From: Taenia hydatigena
Taxonomy: Eukaryota; Platyhelminthes; Cestoda; Cyclophyllidea; Taeniidae
Length of the DNA: 64,000 bases
Reading direction: 5' to 3'
Assembly: GCA_036345935.2 (NCBI GenBank)
Contig: JADWOT020000005.1
Coordinates: 6,567,960-6,631,959 of the forward strand
Positions 25,701-40,700 of this stretch are shown here, one piece after another; position 1 is the first letter of the stretch, and each line of letters starts with the position of its first letter. The notes beneath the pieces were generated by a model, which worked only from the letters and a program-made list of their open reading frames with translations, ran no database searches and was not told the origin of the DNA. A program made the translations under genes and the position numbers.

Positions 25701-28700
25701 GGCAACTCCTAATCACGTGAGAATTTGAATTAATGAAATGGGCATTCACTTGATTTTAATGCTTTGATCACCTAATGCAGTCAAATAGCACTTCTTGCGC
25801 TTCGATTAACTTCCAATTGCTGGATTAGGAGGTGGATCAAGGAGTTCAAAGCAACGGAAGACTATCCACATCGTTCGGTCAGTCACGCTGCCTATGCTTG
25901 AAATTTGGTTACTTTTAAGGAATGGGTACATAGAAGCAGGCTCCATGTGCATCAATCACAAATACCTTCGAGGAGCATTGGTCGTTCACCCTCAAGTCGA
26001 ATATCCAGCATTTGGAGTTGAATAGAATGAAGTTAAAGGCGGAATAAAACAGTCCCATTGAGACGACCCTAACATCTTACAAAGACAATTCGTTGCATAG
26101 ATTTCAATGGGTTTTATTCTTCCTAGTCCTTATTGGCCAACTGTGCTGGAGAGATTCAGTTGGCACCATTACGCACCCTTTAGCAAGTACACTTCAAAAT
26201 CTTGTCTATTTTTATAGGCAAATTTGCTTAGGAGCAGAACTGATTTATTAAAACCTATTAGACACTTTTATGCATCTGAGGACCTTATTCTCATTCGACC
26301 ACCAGAAATAATTGCAAATTCTTTCGTGGATCTTTGTGACTTCTTAGAGATCCCCCATCCCGTGCCTTTACTCGGAACGTTGAACACTTTAAGCTGGTTA
26401 GTTATCAAAACGTTTTTATAGCTTCTTTCATAGATTTTAGACGTCCTAGGTGCAGTGAGAAGCCGTTCTGTGCAGATGCAAGCCTTCTTCAAACTCATTA
26501 GGTAGGACTGCAATTAATAATATTAGTCGCATGCCTTTACTTCTACCACCGCAGTTTCCGGACTGTCCATTAGGCCGTTAAAACATGTGTCTGGGACTTG
26601 TCATCTAAATTCTGGTATAAAAGTTGGAATTTAAAGTAAAAATTTTGCATTGATGAATAAAAGGAGGTGTGCCGCAGTTGTTAACTGTGAACGAATCTTC
26701 CCATTCCTCCTCTTCCCTTCTTCCACCCTTACTATGCGAAGACTGGATGCTCCTAGACGTCTCTATCATATGCTGAGGACTGACACAAAGTGACTATGTC
26801 GGAGAGTCCGGGACGAGGATGTGTCGGCCTCCAAAGTGCGACCACGCTACCCTACGACCAGGTCGAATTTGTATACCCGTCCCTGGCCTACAAAGCACAT
26901 TTAAAGAGCACAAGAATTACATCAGCATTCCCCAAACCAGACAAAACGTGCAAAACCTCTATAAGTGGCTTTAAGTGGGGGATTCCCCCTTTTCAACTAC
27001 TATATGTTTATCACACAATTTTTTAAATTTTTGCGGCAAAAGCGTTATTTTAAGCCGTCATACCCTCTGGAGTTTCCAATGACTGGTACAACCATTACAT
27101 TGAAAGGCAACTCCTAATCACGTGAGAATTTGAATTAATGAAATGGGCATTCACTTGATTTTAATGCTTTGATCACCTAATGCAGTCAAATAGCACTTCT
27201 TGCGCTTCGATTAACTTCCAATTGCTGGATTAGGAGGTGGATCAAGGAGTTCAAAGCAACGGAAGACTATCCACATCGTTCGGTCAGTCAAGCTGCCTAA
27301 GCTTGAAATTTGGTTACTTTTAAGGAATGGGTACATAGAAGCAGGCTCCATGTGCATCAATCACAAATACCTTCGAGGAGCATTGGTCGTTCACCCTCAA
27401 GTCGAATATCCAGCATTTGGAGTTGAATAGAATGAAGTTAAAGGCGGAATAAAACAGTCCCATTGAGACGATCCTAAAATCTTACAAAGACAATTCGTTG
27501 CATAGATTTCAATGGGTTTTATTCTTCCTAGTCCTTATTGGCCAACTGTGCTGGAGAGATTCAGTTGGCACCATTACGCACCCTTTAGCAAGTACACTTC
27601 AAAATCTTGTCTATTTTTATGGACAAATTTGCTTAGGATCTTATTCTCATTTGACCATCGGAAATAACTGCAGATTCCTACGGCATTTTGATTCTTTCGT
27701 GAATCTTTGTGACTTCTTAGAGACCCCCCATCCCGTGCCTTTGCTCGGAACGTCAAACACAACATTTCTGTAGCCTCTTTTATGGATGTTGGACGTCCTA
27801 GGTACAATGAGAAGCCGTTCTGTGCAGATGCAAGCCTTCTTCAAACTCGTTAGCTAGGACTGCAATAAATACTATTAGCCGCATTCCTTTACCTCTAACA
27901 CCGTAGTTTTCGGACTGTCTATTAGGATTTTAAAAACATGCGCCTGGACTTGCCTCCTATAGTCGTCGATAGCAAGATTACTCGAATTATGGTTCAGAAC
28001 AATAAGAAATAGTATAAACACACATGTCTTTAATGTTTTGGCACTGAGCCACTTCAAATCAACTTCATTTAGTATGCTGAGAGCTTTTGAGATTAACTTG
28101 ATAATACGTCCACTAGTAATAGGAAATGGGTTTTGTCAAAAAGCAGAGCCAGACTGATAAGGTCTCAGTGTAACCTCTTGCACTCGAGTTATCCTAGCTA
28201 TTTCACAACGCTGTGGCATTTATCACCTGCTTGCAAAATTTTCTCACAGAAACTGATAAAGCCTTGCGTTACACAAGCTACCCCACAAATACCACTTTTT
28301 GTTAAGTGTTTTTTTGGGTGTTCCCAAGGCGTGACCCCCGAAGGCTGTTCCATAAACATTTCAACGCCTTTTGCAATTACTTTTTGTAGAGGAACGCATT
28401 CCGAGTAGTTAGTCATTATCCGCCCCATTCAGCATTAAGAACCGCAGGCTGCTTTATCGAAAATTGACAGCTTTAAACAGAATACACAATCCTAAGTGTA
28501 AATGCCCCCTCGCAAAAAGTCCTAATAAGTATTTAGCGCACAGAAAGTCATGCCTCGGTCCAACGCACTTCCGTTGTATCGTGAAAATGGACTTAAATTG
28601 TTTTGAAAGTGTTAAAGTTGTGAAGCCCTCTTAGCGCACAATTGATAGAATCAATTATGCAGGCCGTACTAATGCAATACTAGCAATCTGGATAACTTTT

Positions 28701-31700
28701 ATTACTTACAGCCGAAGGATGCCACCTCTTATGATCCATGCCCTAACAGTTGACAAAATTCATGCATCTATTTAAGGCAGCTTGCGAAAGAATTAGAAAC
28801 CAACTATTGTCAACTATTAACTAATTCTGTTTGTATGAGTATTCCCTACCTAACCCTTTATAAAACAACTCCAAGTTCAGACAGATGAGCTCTGCAGCTC
28901 AGCAGACAGTGGACTACCGCAATTTGTTTTAAATGACACCCCTTCGTAGAGCAAGTTAGATCGCTTCCAACCTTAAATGCACACCAAAGCATGTACGGCT
29001 CTGCATTAAAAAAGCTTAAAGTGTATTTCAATGATGACGAAATTAACATTTGTGCCACTGTTAGTTTAATATTCCACACATGGTCATCCACATGGTTACA
29101 GCTCCTTTGGTAAAAAACTGGCTTTAAGTTCCAATCCACATTCGCTCGAACGAAATGCACAAGCTAATCAGGCCGATTTAAAAGACATTTTGATTGCACA
29201 ACCAAATATTCAATGTCCTCCGTTGCCCTAGAATTCGTGTTCGTGTAGCGCCCCAAGACCTCTCTGAAGGCAGAAGACAGCATCCAGGCAGAGTATATGT
29301 CTCCGATAACAAGCGAGGCTTGAGGCCACTGGCATGATCCTAGGACCAGCTCGCCTGGCGAAGTAGTCACTTTCCGAAAACCGAGTTATATGTGTGCGTA
29401 TTCCTTCCTAACAGCCTAAAAAGTAGAACTCCATTCAAAACAGTAAAAGCGATACATCTGAACTTTAATTTAGAGCTGATTTGCTGATTTGGGTATTTGG
29501 CCAATAGTTTAGTGAATAAGACTTATTCTGCCATGCGAATAAATATGTTTTCATATATACATTAAATTACTGTTCGTAGAGTACATCTGATAGAGTTGGA
29601 TGCATTGGGTAAAAAGGGATTAAGATTTAGGCATTGGGAAGCTATCCGAGATCCCCTAACATTAAGTGTTATAAAACTTGAAATTTTATGCTTACAGAAG
29701 GGCATAAAACTAACACACCAACTTCACCCTTCATGTCGTAAGCTAATTCTGGCATAAAGTTGAGTCATGCAAACGAATTGGAAGCGCCCAACGGCAACCT
29801 TTGCCGCCCCATTAGGACCAGAATCGAGTCCACTGCACAAACTGCCACACGCGCCCTTGAACACTTTTACTCGAACAGCGCGCCTCACGTATGGTAGCCA
29901 GCTGACTCTATGATAGGCGCACCATTTAGCTCAATGAGCCAATCAGGGCAAAGCGATTTCCTTTGCTTATTGGCTTCTCCGAAAACTGTGCACAGTGTGT
30001 GCACAATTGGCATCCACGCGGCTATTCACTCAGGCGGCAGCGCAGATTGCTTAAGTTACGGCGGTAATCACCACACACTGGCAAAGCGTCAATTGGACTG
30101 TAGGTCTAGTCGTTACAGTTTTCCGGCAGAATAAGCAACGCTTTTGGTGTTCTTAACGTTCGTTGGACAAGCACTGAATTGGAAATAATTTCCCACATTC
30201 CATTTCTCCTCCCAATCTGTTTGGAATAGGAAAAAACAAGCGGCGTGTTCGCCGAGCCACGGTTAGTTCATTCCACATCTTCGCCGTACCTAAGTATTTT
30301 AAATTGTAATTAGGATGTCATTTCTCATGAATTGCTTCCCAAGGAAAGTAATTTTACGCGAAGTTGTGTAGGTTATTTCAATGGAATGTAAGGCAGTTTA
30401 GCAGTACTTTGCATTGGACAAAAGCATTTCACTTGGTTCACGCCGCAAAGTATGGTACGATAGTCAAACAGTGTTCTAGTTATATTAGTTGGTTTAATTA
30501 CACTTCTACCGTCGGTGGGCGATGAATATTCACTAGCATTGTAAGATCTTGGGATCCGTAGCTAGCTGAAAATGTCACACATCATATTCTGGAAGCCGAG
30601 GTAATGCGTGAGTTATTAATTTCTAAGTGTTTTCTTAAACAGAAGGGTCGTTTATGGAAGGGGCACGATAAAATCAAACTCGCTGACGCATTTGGGTAGT
30701 TGAAAGCACTTGCTGGACTGCAATTTTGTAGTCTAGAGGCACGCTAGCAAATTTATTTAGCGTTTGAATACTTAAAAGGACTTCGAGTAAAATCAGACTA
30801 CGCACATTAAAAAATTTCGGCTTGGCTTCATTACTGACTAAATCTTTATTCCTAAAATTACCATTCCTAATAGAATACTTGTTTAGTTTTGATTCGTCCG
30901 TTACACTGCAGGTAAACTGAAGTTAACATGTTTCTGATGAGATTTACGAACTTTGTCCACTGTAATAAATATCAGTTTAGTGTCACTCAGATAAAGGTAC
31001 ACCTCCATGACAATCTCAGTTTAATCCCTGTTTTATTTGCATTGATTCAACGCAAAATAAGTAGTAATGTTTTCCTTGCACGAATTCCATGTTTGCAATT
31101 TGCTTGACGTTTGCAGTCTAGACGTGTAGGAATTGGGTGTTTTACAGGCAAATTTGTCGACGGTAGCTGATGGAGGCAGTTTGGCAGACCTTCCACCTCT
31201 TCACCCGGCGTCGGCATCTTCAAGCCTTGGAAGCGGAGGCGGCACCCTCGGCTTGGCGACCATCAGCGACACCGCCGACATGACCAGTACTCACTTGACC
31301 CGCTCTCGAGGTAGTATGGGTGCCGCCGATTGCTCTCATTTCTCTGCCTTTACTAACCATCATCGACGACCCCTCAGTCTGGCCGAAGTACCAGTGATCA
31401 GTTCCCCTTCCAGCACTACTACCACTGCCAATATCTTCCAGACTCTCCCCTCGCCAAAGAAGACTAGGCAAAAGGTATGCTCATGTGTGCATTTGAGCTT
31501 ACCTTATCCCCCCTGTTTTCCTCGAGATAAAGGCAAGCTTTGTATGAAAAAATGCAGCTAATTAGCGTGTCATGGCTTCTCGATCTGGCGCCTCCTTATG
31601 CTCCGGCATATAGTAGCTGCTCTGGTGTTACTTGATTGACACCAACATGTTCATCGGTGCAGAATTATCTCATTGTATGCAATAGAACACGACTGACACC

Positions 31701-34700
31701 AAGTAAACGTTATATTCGGCTGCCATTTCAATGATCAAATTCCAATAACCAATGACACGTCGCTTCATTTTCCAGAATTTTTACACAGAGTCAAAAAGCA
31801 AATGTAGTAAAAATTTTGATCAGGTCCTACTTAAAGCGTTCGAAGCCTATTTTTAGTAGTTGAAAATGTGGAAATCATTTTACAACCTGCGTAATAAAGT
31901 ACAATATGTTGATAGGTAGATCATTTACTCCAAATGGCCTTACTTTCATGCATCACATTGTTCTAAAGTCGGCAAAAATAGCAACCCCTTCAGAGGCCCA
32001 CTGGACGCACTGTCAGCCGTAGGGGAAAAAACTATTGGATTTGGTCTTTGTGGGATCGGTATTGTGATGATTGCCATTAGTACGTGGTACCTCGTTTCGT
32101 AGATGTTGTGTCTTCACTATTAGTCAGAAGTACTTCTCATTCTACTTTGGACAAAAATCCAATTTTCTTTTTTGAAAATCAGTCAAGAGCATTTCAATTG
32201 GCGCCACCAACTGGCATGGTTTTCGGGCTTGGGCTGGTACATTTTACAGGATGTAATGCCGAGGAGTGGCCTGAAGTACACTACCCTGAACTTCGTTTCC
32301 ATGAATTGCCATAAATACCTAGAATGTTAATGCAATAAATACTTGTTTGGTTGGATGTATTTTTTAAACAGTTATGATGGATTATGGAATGAGGGGACTT
32401 TCAAGTGCACATATCAGTTCATATTCTTGGGTAATTAATGTGTGCCACAAAACTGAGTTTATTCTTGCTTATCGTTGTAAATGAAACTAGGTCAAATTTC
32501 ATTCTGTATTCTTAAATTTGGTAGTATTTTGTGCATTCATTTATCTGAGGGGTGCAGAGACGTTTATAACATCCTCTCACCAGCAAGTAGATTCTATAAA
32601 ATCATAAGGTTTGCGGGCATCACAATACTGTCAACAGACATGGTTCACACAAGCCAAACTGTCAAGGACTGTTGAGTAGACGGGTCCTCTTGAGTGTTGC
32701 ACTCGTTTTGCCCTTCGGTGTGTATGCATGACCAATTCTCACGCCAAAAACTCGAGTTTGCGAAAGTTATTACATCTTCTTAAAAAAGGCAGCCCCATTT
32801 AATTCATTCCTCTTCTGGATCAACAAGATCACTCTGGAAGCTAACTTCCCGTTACCTGCGACCTTTAAATCCTCACTCTGCATTGGCGAATCACGAGGAA
32901 ATGATTTGCTGAACCAATTTAATGGCACAAATAGTCTTACACCAGTAGAGTATACCAAGGTAGAAAATGAAAGAGATAGGCAATTTTGCCTGCTGAATGG
33001 GAAGTCTCCACAAAGGATGATGCTTTTTACGGGGACATGACCTTTTCCCTTGAATCCAGAATAACGCGGTATTTCAGAGAAGCAATCAACCAATTTACTA
33101 AAGGTCGCCAGCTCCTGACATTCGTCGCTTCTTAATCAATGAATACAAAACCCTACCACACCAGTAGATGTGTTTGTGTATGGGCATTATGTGGTCGCTT
33201 CTTTGGGCTACCAAGACTGAACATTAGATAGACTTGTTCACTTCTGTCTGCTGTTTATTGGACTAACTCATTCTCTACCCATGGCAATTTACGGCAAGAC
33301 TGCTAATACTATTTCTTCTCTCTACTTCCATCGTTTTGCGATTTTATCTTTGAAGTGATGCTGTAATGTACTCAACGAAAGTATTTTACATCAGATAATC
33401 TGGGTTGTACATGATTTACAAAGGTTTTTCTAAGCCGTAAATTACGTGTTCCGTGCAGTGTGAGCCTTCATCCATGTATTTAATGACAAACGTGGATTCG
33501 AGTGTGGAGGTAGGGTCAGGACAACCGTTTTTCTCTAAATCATGCTAACTTAAGTATACTGCATGCGTTTTCCCGTTCAATGACTCAAGCTCAATGTTTC
33601 TATCAAGCGATATTTGTGCCAGAGCTGCTTACAGCAAGTGTCAGTTGACTGTTAAATAAGTATTCTCACGATTAATTGTCCAGATTTGTGTACTCCAACA
33701 ATGTGCTTGGCAGATTAACAATATGGTGGTCGCCATTTAAACACTTTTCACGGAAGTTTATACCCTTTTCAGCTTGCATGAAATGCGATCTCACTGCTCC
33801 TACCTATTTTTCATATTAGACAGCATTGCTCTTACCTGGCATACATTAAGTTGAAAATTTTCCCGACCCTACTCCACAAACACACGTTGGATTTAGCCCG
33901 ACATCAAAGATACTGTTCTAGAATGTGGCAAAAGAAGAGTTGATGGTCAGTAATTGATACTGCATGTCAATGCATGACCAATTTCCTGACTTGACAACAC
34001 TCGCCCGAGTCACGTGCCCAAGTCGCTACGCACACAAGTGTTTGTGAAGTTGAGTTATTGCGGCTATCAACAACTACTTTGCTTCACCGCGTTGAACCAG
34101 ACTTGCCCATATTGATGTCTAGCAGTTCTGTCGCCCAACTAAAGGCCCGTTTATGCATGTGTTTGCACAGCCAAGAACTATTTTTAGCAGATAATCAGGC
34201 GAAGTCATCAGCACATTATTGGTTGACTTCATCCTTAGTGTTTATTAATAACAGGTCTTTCCCTTTTCGTGCAATCAATGTTGTGTGGGCGTAAACATTA
34301 CCTCTTTTTACATAGTTGTGCCAATTTTGGATTAGTTTCACGCCTTCTTGCCATTACGTCTAAAAATGACTTTCACAGGTTGAAATGTGATATAGTAGTG
34401 GAAGTAAAGGTATAAAATGCGCGCTTTTCTCCTTCCTTTTCACTATTGTTGCAGCCAAATCAATTTGCCATTATGGTTAGACTAGTTTTCCGTAAATTGT
34501 GCTCCCGGTTTCGGCGCCGTATCATTGTTTAGATGAGAAGGAGGCCAATCTGAGGGTCCGGAGGAAAGCGAATGCGCATTAAACGGTGCCAAGGTTTGTT
34601 TTACGATTTGTCAATTGAATTGACTTAACTACTACTTGCTCGTACAGTCCATATTGCTAGGATGAAGTAACTTACCTGCAGGCATGGTGCATTCTAACAA

Positions 34701-37700
34701 TTTTGTAGAACCAGGAGGGAAGTTAAAGCAAAATGGGCTGAGTTTTACCACCATGACAATGCATGACTTCGACACCCTTGAAAAATTAATCCCCGGGGTC
34801 TGCCAGTCCCACAGTGGTAAAGATTTGAATTTGTCCGTTACACAGTAAACAAATACCGCAGAGAGACTTCAAAAATCAACAGCTGTGTCACGTTTATTAG
34901 ATTTAAATAAGGCCCGTCTGCAGTGCCACTTTTTAAATAAGCTGTATTGGTGGAATTTTTTTTTTGGAAATTTAGCTGCACAATGCTCGACGACTGCTGT
35001 AGAAGTTTTATCTGAAACTAAATTTGTTTACTGAGGATCATGCTGAAAGTTGAGACTTTGGAGATTGCTCTTAACACCATTAATCCTGTCCAGCTTCGAA
35101 ACTGTCGGACATTCCTCCGAGATGGTTTGATGCCTTCTTGACGCATGGGAATTCCACGCGTTTTCCCAAGAGCATAGCAAAAGTAGACCTTTTATGAGAG
35201 ATCCAACCTTGCTGAAGTCAGATCTCGTTTTCTACTCTCCACAGTACGTATCTTGTGGTGCTGTTAAACTTCCTCTATGATTAGTCGCAGATTCGGTAGC
35301 CCATGATATTATCACTGCGATGTTTCTTTATCTACTAACTAGTCAGGTGAGCTACACTTGAGCCTCCTTTGAAGCGTCAACTTCATGACAAACAAGGGTG
35401 GTTGTAAACATCTTTCCGCTGCCATCAATTAGGCAGCCCTATTACAAGCATGTGGGAACCCCACGTCAAAAGTGTAGAGTCAGAATCGCAAGAGACGAAA
35501 AAGGTTCATCGAATGTTGCGTTTTAATTTAAACCAACGTATAACACCTGTAACTTTACTACTAATTGCCCTAAATGGATGTCATTGAATATTTCCCTGAT
35601 TTAGGTTTCACAGCAAAATTTTGCAACTTCTGCCGCGCAGAATGCAGCAACGTCACTGCCCTCTGGCCACTTTCTAGGTCGTGTGCTTAACGAAGAAAAC
35701 AGTGATGATGTAAGTGTGGGCTCTCCACTTCTTTCAAGCGCGTTTACTCTGTGATCGCAACCCACAAACACACACACACACACACACAGTCCATGTAGCC
35801 GCCTATCATGACTCATTTGCCCCAAAGATCGCAACCATCACCTCAAGTCGAGAGCATATATATTACACGATTTTAAAAGGCATTCCAGCATTAAAACTCA
35901 AAGATGCATTACAGACCCTTGTCATAACGAATGGATTATTTGGTGGACTGTAGGAGAAAATACAGGAAGAGATTTGTGCTCTTGCCTCGAGGTTTCAATC
36001 TGCCCTCAGTGTGCTCAACAGTCCTTCGCTTAGTGCTATTCTTCTCAACTACCTCCTGGTGCAGAATCACGAACTCGCTCCAACCGTGAGTTCGAAAAAC
36101 TTTACCATGGCTACAATAAAATAACTTGCGAACCTAAAAAATCACACCCGGTAACATTATGGTCGATTTTATGAATTTGCAGTCCCTTACTGCTTTTACA
36201 CATTTTCTTCAAACGTAATAGACCTTTTAGTTGTGCGCTTTTCTCAAGAGAGAAGCTGAGTCTCCTCATCATTTTGCCTTCTTTAAAATGCTAGGTAAGG
36301 AGTAGCTATTTTTTGGGAATTTTTCCCACTTAGATACTGCAATTTTCCTGGTTTTCCAAGAAGGAGGGATTTGAATTTCTATTTCAAACTCCCTTACTTC
36401 CAGTAGTAGATAACTTAGTGCATCAAAAGAAGTAATTGATACACTGAAACCATCTCAGTTGTAAGCATTAAAACATTAAATTAAAATTAAGAATGTAACA
36501 AGGGAATCAATATTAGATTTGAAATCACAATTTTGACATCTTACCCATTATCACTCCACTTTAGTCATTTAGATTTTTAAGAATTGAAGGATGAACTGAG
36601 TTCATTTCACTCTCAACCATTAGATGTTTCCTTTCATCAGAATAATAACTTGAATCGCAAAACCATTTTAACAATTCACACCAAACCTATTACGAATTCA
36701 AATGATGCAACTTAAATGCAGCAATTCCCATTTGCCGTTGGTGGAGTCTTATGGACTTCAAACCATAAGACATGCACAATCTTTTATGTTGCAGAAACCA
36801 TCAATTTCAGTCCTCTGTCTTTGCATTATTCCCGTTTTCTTTCAAACGGCACTTTCTTTTTAACCAGCTAAGCTAGTTGTAAAGCTATTTACTTTTTCCT
36901 ATCAAATGGGTGGTGCGAGGGCGGCAATTTTTTTTAGCATACGATGTTAGATAAGCTGTAAAAAAGCTGAAAATTTTCTCTTCAAGGTCGAGGAATCGAA
37001 AGCTTCATTGTTTATCCTATCGGATGGGCTTAACTGCATTAACTGACATTTGGAGCTAAGTGGACGTGGGTGTTCCTGGCCAATTTAGTCATCAGTTTCA
37101 CTGAATAGTTTCACATTTTAAACATATGGTCAGTGCCAGCCGACTTTAAGACCCTTATCTTTTTTACAGCTCTTCTACCTTGTCGCGAAGCACTATTACT
37201 GGATGCATACACACAGCAAAGAGGTCGCAAAGGATCATCAGCGCGTCCTCATGGAGATATACACAACTTTTCTTCACGAAAAATCGGTAAATTTTTGCCA
37301 CTGAGCCAGCCATAAAATACACTTTGAAGAGATTGTGCTAAATGAAGGCCGCACCCTTCCATCCATCCCGGTACTGTTACATTTTGAATCCAAAATTCCA
37401 CCACACATGAGCTTGGAGATGCATTCACCTCAAGCATGATTCATGCAGATGTGTCAGATGCAAAGCATGACTGATATGTCATGTGGTTACTAATTTAGCC
37501 ACTCTGCGTCAAGGTGGATAGCCAATGCGTTCAGCAGATGGAAGATTCCATCTCATCCGGCGAGACTGCGACTATATTTGAGAGCTGTTGCTCCGCCGTC
37601 CTCCCACAAATTCAAGTCCAGGTGGGCAAACTCAACAAGGACATTCGACACGGTGAGATTTGGCAATCGTAATCTAGTTTGAATTCCGTCAATGAATCTT

Positions 37701-40700
37701 TCTTGTTGAAGTTCTTAGTGAACAAATACTCAGTCAGATAAACTTGTGCATTTGGGCTGTCATGCGGCTGGCTGCATAATTTATTTGACACTAATACGAC
37801 TTCTCAACACATTGCCTTTAGTGTAGCATTTTGACTGTGTGAGTGACTACCGTGTGAAATTGCTTCAGAAGAAGTCTGTGTGAAAGTATGCAGTGCTCCG
37901 CACGCATTGTCAGAATTCAGTCTTGTGCGCTCCCACCTTTGCTGCGTGCATGCACTCAGATGTTAACACTGAATAGTTGGCATTTTCACCGTTATAGTAT
38001 GTCAACAGCGAAAAAAACCCAACAGAATGATTCATTATAGCATCAGGGGATGTTTTAAGGTCATAGTTATGGGGGAGCCTTAGGACTGATCCTCGGACGC
38101 TCCATATTCCGAGATATTGTAACAATAGATAGGCTTGGTTTGTGTCTGAGTTCATCGTCAATAGTCCGTTAATTGACACTTGTCATTCTTTATTCACAGC
38201 CTCGAAAATGGAATCAAACGTAGATAGATAATTACCATTCCGAGTGTAACATTAAGCGCATAGGGACTCACTGTGTCAAAGAATTTCACATTCCACCAAT
38301 TCTCTCGTCTTTGACCATTTTAAGCTTAACTGATCGTTAAGAATTTCCCAATTTCTGACTCTTTCTGCAAGAAAGTTTATTTGTGTTAACAAGAATGCCC
38401 CCGTGATCTGGGTGCAGCTGATGTCTAAATGCCATTTGTAACGTGTGAAGCAACTTTAAAAAAACACCCATGGTAATGATTTGCCCAAAAAATTATTTCG
38501 CTGAAGAAGGAAGTGATCTATTAACACTAACTAATTAAGGGAGAAGGTAGAAATACCTGACAACTTTCACAATAAGCACTTTTGCTATGCTACAAGGAAA
38601 AGGCATAACAAACTACAGAATGATGAGTTATGTAAAACTTGATTGCAGCAAGCACTTTGTAAAGTGTGCGACGCCTATTCCATTTGCCATTTTTAGGCCT
38701 GGATACTTGGAAGCCATCGGAGAGTTTCGATCTCACTGCTGCACACTCGGGTGAAGAGGAATTGATCATATACGAGATGATAATGACCCCACGTGTAAAC
38801 GAGCTTCAGCGAATTATAGCAGGTCAGGCGTTATCACAAACTGGAAGTCACCAGTCAACGACTTCGTCTTTCATCACCGCCACCTCTGCTGTTGTCACCT
38901 GGGTGTCCTCCACCGCTATAGCCACCGAAACTCCCAGAGAGCAGATAGCGTCCGCGTTGTGTGCCTCTTTGGTCTCGGCCTATCGATATTTCGCTGCCTC
39001 TACCGCCTCCTCCTCACCAAGCCAATCTGACACCCCTATGGAAGACAGTGTCATCGGTTCAGCTCCCACTTGCCCCAACACTCCAGCTCCACCTCAGCAT
39101 TCCTTCAGAAAGAACTTCTTCGCCAAGTAAGCCCTCGCGGTCAAGAACTGTTTATGACTTGTAAGCAAATATTCATGGTGAAGTGACCAGTTTAAAAATA
39201 CCTCTGCCTCTAATGTATTGGAACAAGATTTATGGTGATCTTAACATTATAAACAAACAAGCAAACACGCGTCCTCTCCTAAATGGTATTTGGTTGTATG
39301 TTTATCCCCTACACTCCTTTACCTTGATAAATTTGTGATGTCAGGATCTTCGGTGACATTTGCTAATTTTGAATTTTTCTCTATACCCAGCGGAGGAGAA
39401 TAAGCAAAAATGTATAAAGTCATGACATATCAACAATTCTGGTAAAGTGAAGGTGGGTATTAAATAACCAGTCACTTTGGAGAGGGATGAAACCTCAGTT
39501 TTAACAAATAAGGGCAAAGTTTTGGCATTTTCCTCGCCGCATCATGATTACTTTTGTTGTTACTACCGATGTAGAACGTCAAGCTCCATCCGAGGTGTGT
39601 TAGATAGTGCAGAAAAAATGATTAAGTTTGTTACACTTTTACGGTCAATACAGCTATGACATCGTGCAAAAGCAAGTCATGTGGTAGGATTTTTCGTGAG
39701 ATAGCACGATACTTATGCAGTGGAAGGTTAGCTGCAGCCAAAAGTTTAGACTACCAGGTTCAACACCTTGGTGCAGCCTTCAGCTGGTTCTTGTGAAGAT
39801 AGTGTCAGAGCTTAGACAGGATTGATCAACAGATCATTATGCGCTTCTATCCTTTTGATTTTACTGCCTCCCGAACTTTGAGTTGTTTGTGAAGACCTGC
39901 TAAGGCCTAAATTATTTTGCGTTGGTTGCATGCCAGGCCTGTTATTAGGGATCCAATTGAGGTTAATTTCCCCACGCGAAAGGCATTTGTTGTGGCATTA
40001 GGTATTTATTTCTAACTGTTCATCAAGCAAATTGAATCTTTATTTGATAAATGTTCTAAGGTACCTGAATGCCTGAAAGAGGCCTTATTATAAGATGCGC
40101 AAAAGTCTAGCCATAAGAGACTCGGCCAGAGATTCATGCCATCGACGTGATAGCTGAATTGTGGAATTAAAGTGAAAATCCCTCTGCATCGTCAGTGGCG
40201 CCCTAAACGATTGTTCATCCGTACTCCATCAAATTTAGCTATTCACGAGATGGAAGCAAAAAAGCCATCAGTTCAGATCTCAAAAAAGTTTTCTTGGCAG
40301 ATTGTATTTTTCAGTTGTGACGACTTCTCTAAGAGGTAAGTGCAGTAGACTCTGCAAAAACGAAACATCTCTCTAGTTTGCTTACAACTGGTGGAGTATT
40401 ATCACTAGCACATTTTAATTTTTATTGGGAAGTTTTTCATGCATAAAAATTCATGCCATTATTTTGTAGAGGACCGTTCTTGTGAGAATTAGTGATAAAA
40501 GTCAGGCTATATCCTTCCCGTTTTAATAGTTGAATGCTGACTAACAGTTCTTTTTCTGGACTGTTCGAAGCCTCTATCTCAATTCTGATCATGGCCTCGA
40601 TCCTGAGATTACTGTATTTGGCATACTGTTAATATTTTTGGTCCTTTTATAACTATTCACTCCAAGTGCCTTACATTACTGTCACTGGTTTGCACAACAT

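Larger units (their letters stand above)
23430..31147 (+). other. Intron 5, with tandem repeats
   Basis: This is the largest intron (7.7 kb), between the PDZ and RGS-like parts. It holds the two-unit duplication at 25.16-27.95 kb and an eroded antisense LTR at about 29244-29401. No nested gene is recognised elsewhere in it. Confidence 0.6.

Noticed and set aside
25351..27026. Two similar small frames starting near GTGACTATGTCGGAG
   Set aside because: They are similar because the DNA is a duplicated family B repeat. There is no ATG at the start and no sign of selection on the protein.
39750..39800. GGTTCAACACC, similar to a tRNA B box
   Set aside because: No matching A box, cloverleaf or acceptor stem could be laid out around it.
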